Assembly (NCBI GenBank): GCA_041394265.1
Contig: JAWKIO010000005.1
Location: forward strand, 1,984,001-2,048,000
Length of the DNA: 64,000 nt
Reading direction: 5' to 3'
Origin: Acidimicrobiales bacterium
Lineage (GTDB): Bacteria; Actinomycetota; Acidimicrobiia; Acidimicrobiales; SZUA-35
This document shows positions 1-7,955 of the stretch, in pieces (positions within the stretch are counted from its first letter, which is position 1; each line of letters opens with the position of its first letter). Under the pieces are notes generated by a model. The model was not told the origin of the DNA. It was given only the letters and a program-made list of their open reading frames with translations, and ran no database searches. The translations under genes and the position numbers were made by a program.

Positions 1-776
1 CGGCAGTGGTGACGCTCCCGCTACCGCCGCCTCCGGCGGAAGTAGCAAGTCTGTGCCGGACAATTCGGGATCGGCTGGTGACGTCGACGCCTACGTTGCT
101 CGCTACGAATTGCGGAAGGGCAGGTGGATGTAGCTTCGAGCGGTTCGGAGCATGTCGACGGGGCGTCGTTGTGTTCGAGGGACGCGACTTCGGCATGGTC
201 GGCAGCAGCGGCCGGTGGCCGTGGCCATCGCTCGCCTCCGCACGCCGTGCACGGCGGGGCTTTCTGCGGAGCCTCCGGTCGTCTCCCCGGGTGAAGCTTG
301 GATGACGATCGCTCCACCGGCGTTTGGCCCGATGAGCGTTGGCGCTGTCTGGACTGCACTTCTGCGACGTTGGTGCAGCGGTTGGTGCAGTCGTAGGTTC
401 AGAGATCGGTGACGTGGTGCAGCGGCCGGTGCAGTCGGTGGTGGCGGCGCACACCGTCGGCCCGGCGACGTAGTAGCCGGACGTGTCAACACTATGTGGG
501 CGTGATTCGCATCGGCGGGGAGGTGCCGCCAGACCTTCGCGAGTAGCGATATCAAAGCGTCACGAAACGGCACATTGCGGGCATGCCCCAGTTGGATATC
601 GGTTGCGGGTTATGGGTCATCGAATCGTCGCCGATTGCTCGAGCGAGTCGCAGGATCCGAGACCGCTCTGTGGTCATGGGCGGGCAACTGTTCTCGATCG
701 GGCTGCGCCGTAGCGGGCTGGGCCGGCAACTTGCTCACTCGGGTACGTTGGCGGTCGAAGCTCCCAGGGGAACACG
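1..776. other. No supportable gene; accessory DNA
   Basis: Several short open frames overlap here on both strands, but none has protein-like composition, a convincing ribosome binding site or a recognisable motif. A short GTGCAGCGG...GGTGCAGTCG pattern occurs twice around 371-445. I read the stretch as non-coding or degenerate DNA within the putative integrated island. Confidence 0.5.
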
Positions 777-1316
777 ATGATTCGGGCCTATCAGTCAGTG
801 GAAGGAAGCATCGACGGCACGCCGTCGCCATTCGCCACCTTTCACCCCAGCTCGATGTTCCCGTACACGATCGCTCTCGGTCTGGGTTTCTGGGCTTGGC
901 TTTTCACCAGTTCCGTTGTGACCGGGACAGCTCTCGCCGCCGTCGCACTATGCGCAGTTCTCGTGCGTCGCTCCCGATTGAGCGCAGTGTTTGGCCCAGA
1001 CGAGCTCATCGTGCAGGGGTGGCGCGCTCGCACGACCTACTCCCCACACGATTGGGTGCTCATCGAGCGATACCGCAACACGGGTTGGCGGTACGACACT
1101 CTCAGCTTCCTGCTCCGACCAATGAACAAGCAGGACACGTTCAAGGTTCCGGCCCTATGGGGAGTCTGGCCAACACTTCCCGGATTCATTCGCTCCCGGC
1201 CGATACGGGTGGCCGAGGCAGCAAGACTCGCAGGGTTCGAGGTCATCGTTGAAGGGAACCCTCACCCCTTGCTCTACGGGCCTGCCGTCGAGCGATCTGA
1301 CAACACTGGAGCCTGA
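777..1316 (+). CDS. Small two-helix membrane protein with a PH-like cytosolic part
   Basis: The 179-residue product has two adjacent hydrophobic segments near residues 27-43 and 46-62. A soluble region of about 110 residues follows, and its alternating pattern (DELIVQGWRARTTYSPHDWV) resembles the bacterial PH-like domains found next to paired membrane helices. No enzyme motif is visible. The ATG at 777 has AGGGGA a few bases upstream. The gene stands alone, facing the lipoprotein frames at 1425-2977. The PH-like reading is inference from pattern only; a hypothetical inner-membrane protein is the safe call. Confidence 0.6.
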   Translation: MIRAYQSVEGSIDGTPSPFATFHPSSMFPYTIALGLGFWAWLFTSSVVTGTALAAVALCAVLVRRSRLSAVFGPDELIVQGWRARTTYSPHDWVLIERYRNTGWRYDTLSFLLRPMNKQDTFKVPALWGVWPTLPGFIRSRPIRVAEAARLAGFEVIVEGNPHPLLYGPAVERSDNTGA

Positions 1317-1424
1317 CGACTACTCAGCCCCTATCCCTCAAACGCCAAGGTCGGTTCGTCCGCCCCTGATCGCCGGGAAGATGACGCAATGCGGCAGTGT
1401 TGCTGAATGTGAGGGCGGGTCTGG

Positions 1425-2549
1425 TCAGCCGCCGAGTACTTCAGTCAGAGCGCACGGCTGTGGTACGCCGGTCTCATCGACAGCGCGGATCACCGGTAGA
1501 TCGCTATCCGGCGCCCCCACAATGGCCCAGAGTCCGTCAATCGTGTCCACCGTTTCCCACTCGTCGTCCACGAGATTCTCGATAGTCCATGTCGGCTCGC
1601 CGGTGATCGCCACTGTGTCGAAGCCCCGATCATCGGACCCTCCGTAGCTGAGGGCGAGACACTCGTCCCACTCTCCGCCACCCAGCACGGAAGCGTCCCA
1701 TCGACCCGAACGCTCACGCACGACCAACCCATACCACTCGGGCCGGGCCGTGCAACCGTCGCAGCTGCGAACCGTGACACCGGTGAGAACAACGACGACG
1801 CCGGACTCGATCGGCACGCGGCCACGCTCGACCAAGTCTCGAAACGAGTCGCCACCCTCGAGTTGGGCCGCCATCGCCGTCTCAACTGCTTCGTCGAGTG
1901 TCGACGCGCCGACCGGCTCACCGACCAGCAGGTTCCGGTACGGGTGCAAGTCATCGATGACCTGGAGCGCCATGTCACGATCGGCCGCTCGGACCTCGAG
2001 CCCACCATCATCAAGCGATCGACGAGCCGTCACTGCTGTCCCCCACGCCTCGACCCATTCCCATCCCGCAGCCCCCTCGACCGCGCCCAACGTCGCCGGA
2101 TCGCCATGACAGGACCCGGCGAAGTGGGTGACGTCAGCGACCCGCACATCGCCGACGATCATGGAGTAGGCGGTGGAGGCGCAACCCGGCTGGTTCGATG
2201 AGCCGATCGGACCGAACAGGGTTGGATCATCAGGCAGCCAGAGTTCCCCGAAGGGGTAGGCGACACCCAGCCAAACGTCGACGCCCAGACTCCAACCCAA
2301 CCCACCCCGGCGCGAGTTCGCAACGTCGAGCGCGTAGGACTGCACCGTGCCATCGGTCGCCTCCCACCCTGGCAGATCCTCGAAATGCTCGATCGTGACA
2401 AACCGGCCTGCTGTCGTCGCGGTCACGAGCTGGCAGTTCGTCAGCGACACTTCGTTCTCCCACCACAGCGCACCGTTGTCGAGCTTCCCCGTCGACGGCG
2501 CTGGTCGCTCGAACCCGAGAGCGAACGTCCCAGAGCCAGCAAATGTCAC
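1425..2549 (-). CDS. C-terminal part of a split lipoprotein (frameshifted)
   Basis: This 374-residue frame can start at a GTG (2547-2549) overlapping the TGA of the lipoprotein frame upstream, but the reading frame is open and protein-like further back (TFNTEYLGVTFAGSGTFALG). Removing two bases from the GCGCGC run near 2578-2583 joins the two frames smoothly. I therefore think this is the bulk of one secreted lipoprotein of about 510 residues. The product is rich in Trp and acidic residues, has a few cysteines (SCDGCTARPEWYG) and shows no family I recognise. It may be translated by coupling, or not at all if the frameshift is real. Confidence 0.6.
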   Translation of the reverse strand: MTFAGSGTFALGFERPAPSTGKLDNGALWWENEVSLTNCQLVTATTAGRFVTIEHFEDLPGWEATDGTVQSYALDVANSRRGGLGWSLGVDVWLGVAYPFGELWLPDDPTLFGPIGSSNQPGCASTAYSMIVGDVRVADVTHFAGSCHGDPATLGAVEGAAGWEWVEAWGTAVTARRSLDDGGLEVRAADRDMALQVIDDLHPYRNLLVGEPVGASTLDEAVETAMAAQLEGGDSFRDLVERGRVPIESGVVVVLTGVTVRSCDGCTARPEWYGLVVRERSGRWDASVLGGGEWDECLALSYGGSDDRGFDTVAITGEPTWTIENLVDDEWETVDTIDGLWAIVGAPDSDLPVIRAVDETGVPQPCALTEVLGG

Positions 2550-2977
2550 TCCGAGATACTCGGTGTTGAAGGTGTCCGCGCGCCAACCTCAACACCCAGG
2601 ACCCCCGAAACCGTCTCATCGTCGGGCACTGCGACTGATCCTTCGATCACCCACCGGCCCGGTGCCACGGTGCGGCAGGAATCAACACCGATCCTCACAC
2701 CCTCGAGACCCCCCAACGTCACCGCCAGCGTCGGCGGCAACATCTCGACCTCTACAGCGACGCCTGGATCGATCGGGCCGAGCGGATCCAGCACCAAGCC
2801 AGGTGCAACGGTCTCCGATTGAGACCACAACGGTGTAGCACCAAGCGCTGCGCCGGCCGTCTCGGCGGTCGACGTCGAGGTCGCGGCCGTCGAGACACCG
2901 CTTGTACTGTTGCTGGAAGCGCCGGTGCACCCAGCCACCAAGAACAACACCACCGACACCAACCAGGTCCGCCGCAT
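2546..2977 (-). CDS. N-terminal part of a split lipoprotein (frameshifted)
   Basis: The 143-residue frame starts with a type II signal peptide: MRRTWLVSVVLFLVAGCTG has a basic start, a hydrophobic core and the lipobox VAGC, so the Cys at residue 17 would be lipidated. A Ser/Thr-rich tether of about 25 residues follows, then a beta-rich domain. The last ten residues (ARTPSTPSISE) look out of frame. The true continuation is probably the downstream frame at 1425-2549, separated by a two-base slip in a GC repeat. Function unknown; exported to the outer face of the membrane by inference. Confidence 0.65.
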   Translation of the reverse strand: MRRTWLVSVVLFLVAGCTGASSNSTSGVSTAATSTSTAETAGAALGATPLWSQSETVAPGLVLDPLGPIDPGVAVEVEMLPPTLAVTLGGLEGVRIGVDSCRTVAPGRWVIEGSVAVPDDETVSGVLGVEVGARTPSTPSISE

Positions 2978-3351
2978 GACAATTCAGACGATAGACAACG
3001 CTGTCTGGTTCCCGGCGCTGCGCCCCTGCCAGATCGGTTGGACAACAACGATCTCCATACCGTCCCCTATCACCCAAGCCCTGCGTACCGAACCCTGCCA
3101 CCTACCGCCGGGACGATGGTGCAGATCGTCGTGCGCGATGAGTTCAGGTGGTGGCGGGCTCGATTCGGAGCTGACTTGCGCACCGCGCAGGGTCCCGGCT
3201 ACCTGTGCTTACCTCGACGCGGGGCAAGCCGAAGGGATTGGATGGCCTCGATGATCATCGATGACGCATCACCTCGTCGTCGGCCAGCCGCTCGGCGACT
3301 CGGTCTGGTCGTGGCGTCAGCCTGTTCGTTCCTCATGGAACGCTGACGGTC
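2978..3351. other. Intergenic stretch, no gene seen
   Basis: These 374 bases separate two divergent lipoprotein genes, reading left from 2977 and right from 3352. No open frame here has protein-like composition. Promoters for both genes should lie here, but I could not single out convincing -10 and -35 boxes. Confidence 0.5.
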
Positions 3352-4518
3352 ATGCGGCGAACCTCGTACCGCACCACATTGTCTGCGATGGCGGCGATGA
3401 TGGTCGTTTTGTTGGTGTCGTGCGGAGTGGACGCAACGAGTGGAGGTGCAGGCGTGGCGAATCGAGCGGTAATCGCCGGTGTCGAGTTCAGTTTCCGTGG
3501 CGCAGAGGTCGTCCCTCTCTACGGGCCTCGCGAGCCTGCCCCTGGCGTGGTTGAGGAAGCACCCGTATTCCGGTTCATCGATTCCGAAGCACGTCTTTGG
3601 GCCAGTGTCCACCGCAGCCGGTTCGATCTTGATCAGCAGCCAAAGCTGGATAGCGTGTCGTTTGTCACCGGGTGTATTGACGGGGGCGAGCTGGCAGTCA
3701 TGGCGTACTCGAAGATCGAGGGATTTTCGATGCCACGTGTCCAACGCGAGTTCCTCAACGAAGCGGGCCTCATCGCCCAGGTGTCAGTGGCGTTGAACGT
3801 GAGCAGCCCGTCTGGTCTCGCAGATTCTGAGCCCCAGCTCATGTCGGTCAGGCTTACCTGGTACCCGGAGCCGTTCGAGCGAGGAAACTTCGACTACTCG
3901 GCGGTGGCCGGCTCAGAGTATGCAGCAACCGTCCCTACCATCGACCAGCTCCGGACCCTGGTCGCTGACCTGTACCGGTCACTGACCTCTGCGGCCGCTG
4001 ACGGATCGGGGTGTGCTGCGGGGACCGAACTCACCGAGGAAAAGTTCCTTGCCGGTTTCGACGAACAACTGGCTGCAATCGTCGGCACGCAGACACAACT
4101 ACCCGTCATGGTGGGTGTGCCGGTCGAGGTGTCGCCGATCCCGGTCGATGCATCCGGCGGGTTCGTCCTCGTGGACGAGGGCGGGGAGTTGGGGCGCATG
4201 ACTGAGACCGTTCGTGTCGCTGCTGACCGCTCGTTGGCGGGGATGGCGGCCGATGCGGTTGTGGTGTTGGAGGGCCGGTTGATGGCAATCACTGGAGAAG
4301 GGCGGGAACTTGTGTCCGATGATGACTGGTCGTCGGCAGAGTCCATGGTGTACACCCCCAACTTCGCTTCGGTCGCAGTCGATGGTGACGACTGGCTGAT
4401 CACGATCGACACCAAGGGTGTCATGACACCGGCGATGCGCGACGCCATGGTCGCCGTTATCGGTCAGGCTGCCGGCGACGCCGGCGCCGCAACCGTCGAG
4501 ATCACCGACATCACTTAG
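3352..4518 (+). CDS. Predicted secreted lipoprotein, unknown function
   Basis: The 388-residue product begins with a type II signal peptide whose lipobox is LVSC, with the lipidated Cys at about residue 25. The rest is a soluble extracytoplasmic protein, acidic and rich in Val, Ala and Asp. It ends with a segment (TIDTKGVMTPAMRDAMVAVI) that could be an ACT- or GerMN-like fold, but I cannot assign a family. It faces the lipoprotein at 4670-5290 tail to tail. Three unrelated lipoproteins in 4 kb beside insertion sequences suggests accessory cargo. Confidence 0.75.
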   Translation: MRRTSYRTTLSAMAAMMVVLLVSCGVDATSGGAGVANRAVIAGVEFSFRGAEVVPLYGPREPAPGVVEEAPVFRFIDSEARLWASVHRSRFDLDQQPKLDSVSFVTGCIDGGELAVMAYSKIEGFSMPRVQREFLNEAGLIAQVSVALNVSSPSGLADSEPQLMSVRLTWYPEPFERGNFDYSAVAGSEYAATVPTIDQLRTLVADLYRSLTSAAADGSGCAAGTELTEEKFLAGFDEQLAAIVGTQTQLPVMVGVPVEVSPIPVDASGGFVLVDEGGELGRMTETVRVAADRSLAGMAADAVVVLEGRLMAITGEGRELVSDDDWSSAESMVYTPNFASVAVDGDDWLITIDTKGVMTPAMRDAMVAVIGQAAGDAGAATVEITDIT

Positions 4519-4669
4519 AGGCCAAACGCTGCCGAACCGGTCTCAGCCAGCGGAGCTCCGCTGCCCCCTACCACTCGCTCCGGACGTGCAGGAAAGCGTC
4601 GCATACCGCCGGCCGTGGGAGCGGGCTACAGGCTGCCGCTGGGGGCCGGCGCACTGCCCAGCGAGGTGG

Positions 4670-5290
4670 TCAGCTCCCCGCCTCGACGTCAACCGAGACG
4701 TCGAGGCCGACTCCATCACCGAGATCGACATCGGCGAGGGACTGCCAGATCGGCCCCAGATCCTCATTGGAACGTCGAGGATCGACCACGACTTCTGCGC
4801 AGTACTGCCGAGGAAGCCATCGGACACTGATCATTGCGTCGTACGGCTCGACGATCGCTGCGACCACATCCATCGCCTCATTGGCCCGCGCAACCACTTC
4901 TGCCTGAGAGTCAGAGCGCAACACGAAACGCACGGGACGACCGACTGACTGGACGAGTTCATCGGCGGGCGGAGTGTCCTGCGCTGTCAGGTTGAGCCAC
5001 ACGGTCCCTGTCTGATCGACCCAGACACCGTGTGGTGGCTCGTATTCAGCAAGCAGTCGATCGAGAGCGTTCCCGCCGCTAGCGATCGCTGACCGGGCAT
5101 CTTTGGGCGGATCAGGCGCTGGCACGGTACTTCGCCGATCTGGACACACCGAAGGGGCCACGCCGTCATCAGGTGTCGCTGGCACCAACGAGACCACAGA
5201 CTCCTCAGCTGAGCGATCGACGGCTGCCGAGCCGCAGCCGACAGGCCACAAGACCAGGGAGAGCAAGGCCGCCGTTGCCGGCCGTCTCAT
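4670..5290 (-). CDS. Predicted secreted lipoprotein, unknown function
   Basis: I chose the ATG at 5290 (206 residues) because it places the signal peptide MRRPATAALLSLVLWPVGCG at the N-terminus, with lipobox PVGC. An upstream in-frame start at 5335 would put 15 charged residues in front. The mature part has a Pro/Ser-rich linker, then a mixed domain with VWLNLTAQDTPPADELVQSV and a final Asp-rich tail. No family recognised. An IS256-type element inserted about 60 bases upstream of this start (target duplication 5350-5357), so the native promoter may have been displaced. Confidence 0.7.
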   Translation of the reverse strand: MRRPATAALLSLVLWPVGCGSAAVDRSAEESVVSLVPATPDDGVAPSVCPDRRSTVPAPDPPKDARSAIASGGNALDRLLAEYEPPHGVWVDQTGTVWLNLTAQDTPPADELVQSVGRPVRFVLRSDSQAEVVARANEAMDVVAAIVEPYDAMISVRWLPRQYCAEVVVDPRRSNEDLGPIWQSLADVDLGDGVGLDVSVDVEAGS

Positions 5291-5349
5291 CAACCGGCGA
5301 TCAGGTCCACCAACTGCTTCGGTTCGATGACTCACGGCTCTTGGACGAT

Positions 5350-5357
5350 TCGTACAC
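5350..5357. repeat. Target-site duplication, left copy of IS256-family element 1
   Basis: TCGTACAC here is repeated exactly at 6743-6750, directly flanking the element's terminal inverted repeats. Eight-base duplications are usual for the IS256 family. Confidence 0.85.
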
Positions 5358-6742
5358 GACAGAGTCCCGTGGAGTGGTGGGGTTCCGAGTGTGTTGCTCG
5401 GTGTGTCAGGCCTCGAGTTGGGCCCGTGATCGCTCAGTGTCGCGCACAGTGTTGAGGTCTGCCATCGACCCCTCGGTCATGTAGCGGCGAGCGACCGCCC
5501 ATTCGGCGTGCTGATCAGCGAGCACGGCCCCGATGAGCCGGATCGCTGCGGCGTCGTTGGGGAAGATCCCGACCACGTTCGTGCGCCGTTTCACTTCCTT
5601 GTTCAGTCGTTCCAACGGATTGTTCGACCAGATCTTGCGCCAATGCGACGACGGGAACGCCCCGAACGCCAACACATCGGTCTTGGCGTCACGCATCGAC
5701 AACGACGCTTTCGGGAACTTGGCCTCGAGCATGTCGGCGACCTCGTCCCAACGGGTGTTGATCTCGCTGGTGGTGCCGAGCGCGAAGATCGACCGGAACG
5801 CGGCCGCCACCATTTCTTGCTGCCCTTTCGGGACCTTGGACAACAGATTCCGGGCGTAGTGCACGCGACACCGCTGCCAGCTCGCCCCGCTGATCCCCTT
5901 GCGGATGGCGGCCTTCAGCCCTTCGTGGGCGTCGGAGATGACGAGGCGGACACCACCAAGACCACGTTTACGCATCGAGCGGAGGAACCGGAGCCAGAAC
6001 GTTTCGTCCTCCGAATCACCGATATCGACCCCCAACACCTCGCGGTCACCCGCAGCGGTGATCCCGGTCGCGATCACCACCGCCCGGGACACGACCTGGC
6101 CGAGGGCGTCGTCACGGACGTTGATGTAGGTGGCGTCGAGATACACGTACGGAAACGAAGTGTGACCCAGGGTGCGTGTCCGGAACGCTTCGACTCGTTC
6201 GTCCAGACCGGCGCAGATCCGCGACACCTCTGATTTGGAGATGCCGGTGTCGATCCCCATCGCCACCACCAGATCATCGACCGCTCGGGTGGAGACGCCG
6301 TTGACATAGGCCTCCATCACCACCGCGTACAGGGCCTGGTCGATCCGGCGGCGGGGTTCGAGGATGCTGGGGAAGAACGAACCCTTGCGGAGTTTCGGGA
6401 TCCCGAGTTCCAGATCGCCGGCCTTGGTCGACAAGGTCCTCGGCCGGGTCCCGTTGCGATGCGTCGTCCGATGGATCGACCTCTCGTAGGGGCCGGCGCC
6501 GATCGTCTCGGCGGCTTCAGCCTCGATCAACTGTTGCAGCGCCCACTGGGCAAGCTGGCGGACCAGATCGGTTCCTTCTCCGATCGAGATCGCGTCGAGC
6601 AAGCGGTCGATGTCAGACTGTTCAAGAGTCATCGGTGTGGTTCTCCATGGTGTGCACTTGGTCGTACACACCGAGCATCACGCCGGTGACTCACCCACAG
6701 GTGGACCCGCCCCGAAACCCCACCACGCCAAGGGACTCATAC
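5358..6742 (-). mobile_element. IS256-family insertion sequence, complete (1385 bp)
   Basis: The element is bounded by imperfect terminal inverted repeats: the left end reads GACAGAGTCCCGTGGAGTGG and the right end, read inward, GTATGAGTCCCTTGGCGTGG. Both continue into a shared TGGGGTT. Exact 8-bp target duplications flank it. It carries one intact transposase on the minus strand. Intact ends, duplication and gene suggest a recent, possibly still mobile insertion. Its ends share the GAGTCCC core with the second IS256-family element at 13081-14475, but the two are clearly different elements. Confidence 0.9.
5406..6632 (-). CDS. IS256-family (mutator-type) transposase
   Basis: The protein is 408 residues from the ATG at 6632 (MTLEQSDIDRLLDAI); a frame extension to 6671 adds 13 unlikely residues. 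It has the DDE signature of the family: Asp in YLDATYINVR, Asp in LVISDAHEGLKAA, and Glu in SNNPLERLNKEVKRR. The conserved block GDLELGIPKLRKGSFFP precedes the catalytic core. Length and motifs match full-size mutator transposases, and the terminal repeats around it are intact, so it is probably functional. It catalyses copy-out/paste-in transposition of its own element. Confidence 0.95.
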   Translation of the reverse strand: MTLEQSDIDRLLDAISIGEGTDLVRQLAQWALQQLIEAEAAETIGAGPYERSIHRTTHRNGTRPRTLSTKAGDLELGIPKLRKGSFFPSILEPRRRIDQALYAVVMEAYVNGVSTRAVDDLVVAMGIDTGISKSEVSRICAGLDERVEAFRTRTLGHTSFPYVYLDATYINVRDDALGQVVSRAVVIATGITAAGDREVLGVDIGDSEDETFWLRFLRSMRKRGLGGVRLVISDAHEGLKAAIRKGISGASWQRCRVHYARNLLSKVPKGQQEMVAAAFRSIFALGTTSEINTRWDEVADMLEAKFPKASLSMRDAKTDVLAFGAFPSSHWRKIWSNNPLERLNKEVKRRTNVVGIFPNDAAAIRLIGAVLADQHAEWAVARRYMTEGSMADLNTVRDTERSRAQLEA

Positions 6743-6750
6743 TCGTACAC
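6743..6750. repeat. Target-site duplication, right copy of IS256-family element 1
   Basis: TCGTACAC, identical to 5350-5357, immediately follows the right inverted repeat. Confidence 0.85.
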
Positions 6751-6911
6751 CAGGCGAGTTCTCCGGTCATGTCTGGTCTGTTCGCCACTCTGTCCACGGC
6801 TCGACATCTGACCGTAGGCCGGTTGCTGCCGCCGGGCTGACAGCACGTACAGCGGTTCGGCATCGGCCGTACGAGTTCGAGCACATCGCAGTGTCCCGTT
6901 ACGTTCTTCGT

Positions 6912-7094
6912 TGTCGTCGGACCTAGCGTCCGACGGTGTCGGCTCGGGCTCGTCGGTATGACTCAAGTGTCCTGTTGGTGATGATCTGATATGTGGTGTC
7001 GCCGGCGGGTTCCGAGGTGACAGGTGATCGCTGATAGGGGCCAGACCGTCTCGTCGAGGCCGCGTAACGTGGATGCCGACGCCCGTCACCGCAG
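6912..7094 (+). ncRNA. Candidate IS110 bridge RNA region, interrupted
   Basis: This non-coding segment lies where IS110-group elements encode their bridge RNA, between the left end and the transposase. It opens with a strong hairpin: arms CGTCGGAC (6915-6922) and GTCCGACG (6928-6935) around a 5-base loop, extended by G-T pairs. A TACGTT that could serve as a -10 box lies at 6900-6905. Further weak dyads follow. The segment would continue at 9647 if the IS21 copy were removed. No guide loops could be matched to donor or target by eye, so the assignment rests on position and the 5' stem-loop only. Confidence 0.35.
7089..7094. repeat. Target-site duplication, left copy of IS21-family element
   Basis: CCGCAG directly precedes the TGTC terminus and recurs at 9641-9646. 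Confidence 0.75.
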
Positions 7095-7196
7095 TGTCAA
7101 GGGCCAGTGGGGATCGCGCGTGGGTGGTCAGTGGGACTGAGCGCTGGTGGCCGGGTGAATCGCGCGGTGGTGGCCAGTAGAACCGCGCGGTGAGGG

Positions 7197-7955
7197 TCAG
7201 GTCAGTGGTGTGACTCCTTTGCCGGCGGTGGCTTGGGTGAGGCGGATGCTGTCACCGTTGGTGAGCACGACGTGGGCGTGGTGCATGAGCCGGTCCACGG
7301 TCGCGTTGGCGATGGTCTTGGGCATGAGTTCGTCGAACCCGGCGGGGTGCAGGTTGCTGGACAGTGCGAGCGCTCGTTTCTCATAGGCGGCGTCGACAAC
7401 GCGGTAGAGCGCTTCAGCGGTCTCGGTCGCGACGGGTAGCAGCCCGATGTCGTCGATGACGATGACATCGGCTCGCATGATCCGGCGGATCGCTTTGGCC
7501 GCGCTGTCGTCGGCTCCGTGGCGGCGGATGAGAGCGCCGAGGTCTTCGAGGCTGAACCACGACACCTTGTGGCCGGCGTCGATGCAGGCTTGGCCGAGGC
7601 CTTCGAGGAAATGGGTTTTCCCGGTGCCGGATGGCCCACAGACCACGAGGTTCTCGGCCCGGCCGACCCATTCCAGGGTGCGCAGCGCCCGCTGGGTCGG
7701 TGCCGGGATCGATGACAGGTTCTCGTCCCACACGTCGAAGGTCTTCCCGGTGGGGAACCCGGCCGCTTTTCGGCGGGCCCGGATCGAGGATGCTTGCCGG
7801 CCGGCGAGCTCTTCGGCCAGGAGGGCTCGGATGGCTTCGGCGGGTTCCCATCGTTGCGCTTTCGCAGTCGCCAACAACTCAGGGGCGGCAGCGCGCATGT
7901 GTGGCAGGCGGAGCCCGCGTAGTAGTTCGACGACCTCGTCGATCGGGGTAGTCAT
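7197..7955 (-). CDS. istB: IS21 helper ATPase IstB
   Basis: The 252-residue AAA+ protein has Walker A CGPSGTGKTHFLEG near residues 105-118 and Walker B VIVIDDIGLLP near 170. The N-terminal region (LRGLRLPHMRAAAPELL) is typical of IstB. It activates the IstA transposase and selects target DNA. Its ATG overlaps the istA stop codon (ATGA, 7952-7955), which suggests translational coupling. Length is normal for the family. Confidence 0.95.
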   Translation of the reverse strand: MTTPIDEVVELLRGLRLPHMRAAAPELLATAKAQRWEPAEAIRALLAEELAGRQASSIRARRKAAGFPTGKTFDVWDENLSSIPAPTQRALRTLEWVGRAENLVVCGPSGTGKTHFLEGLGQACIDAGHKVSWFSLEDLGALIRRHGADDSAAKAIRRIMRADVIVIDDIGLLPVATETAEALYRVVDAAYEKRALALSSNLHPAGFDELMPKTIANATVDRLMHHAHVVLTNGDSIRLTQATAGKGVTPLT

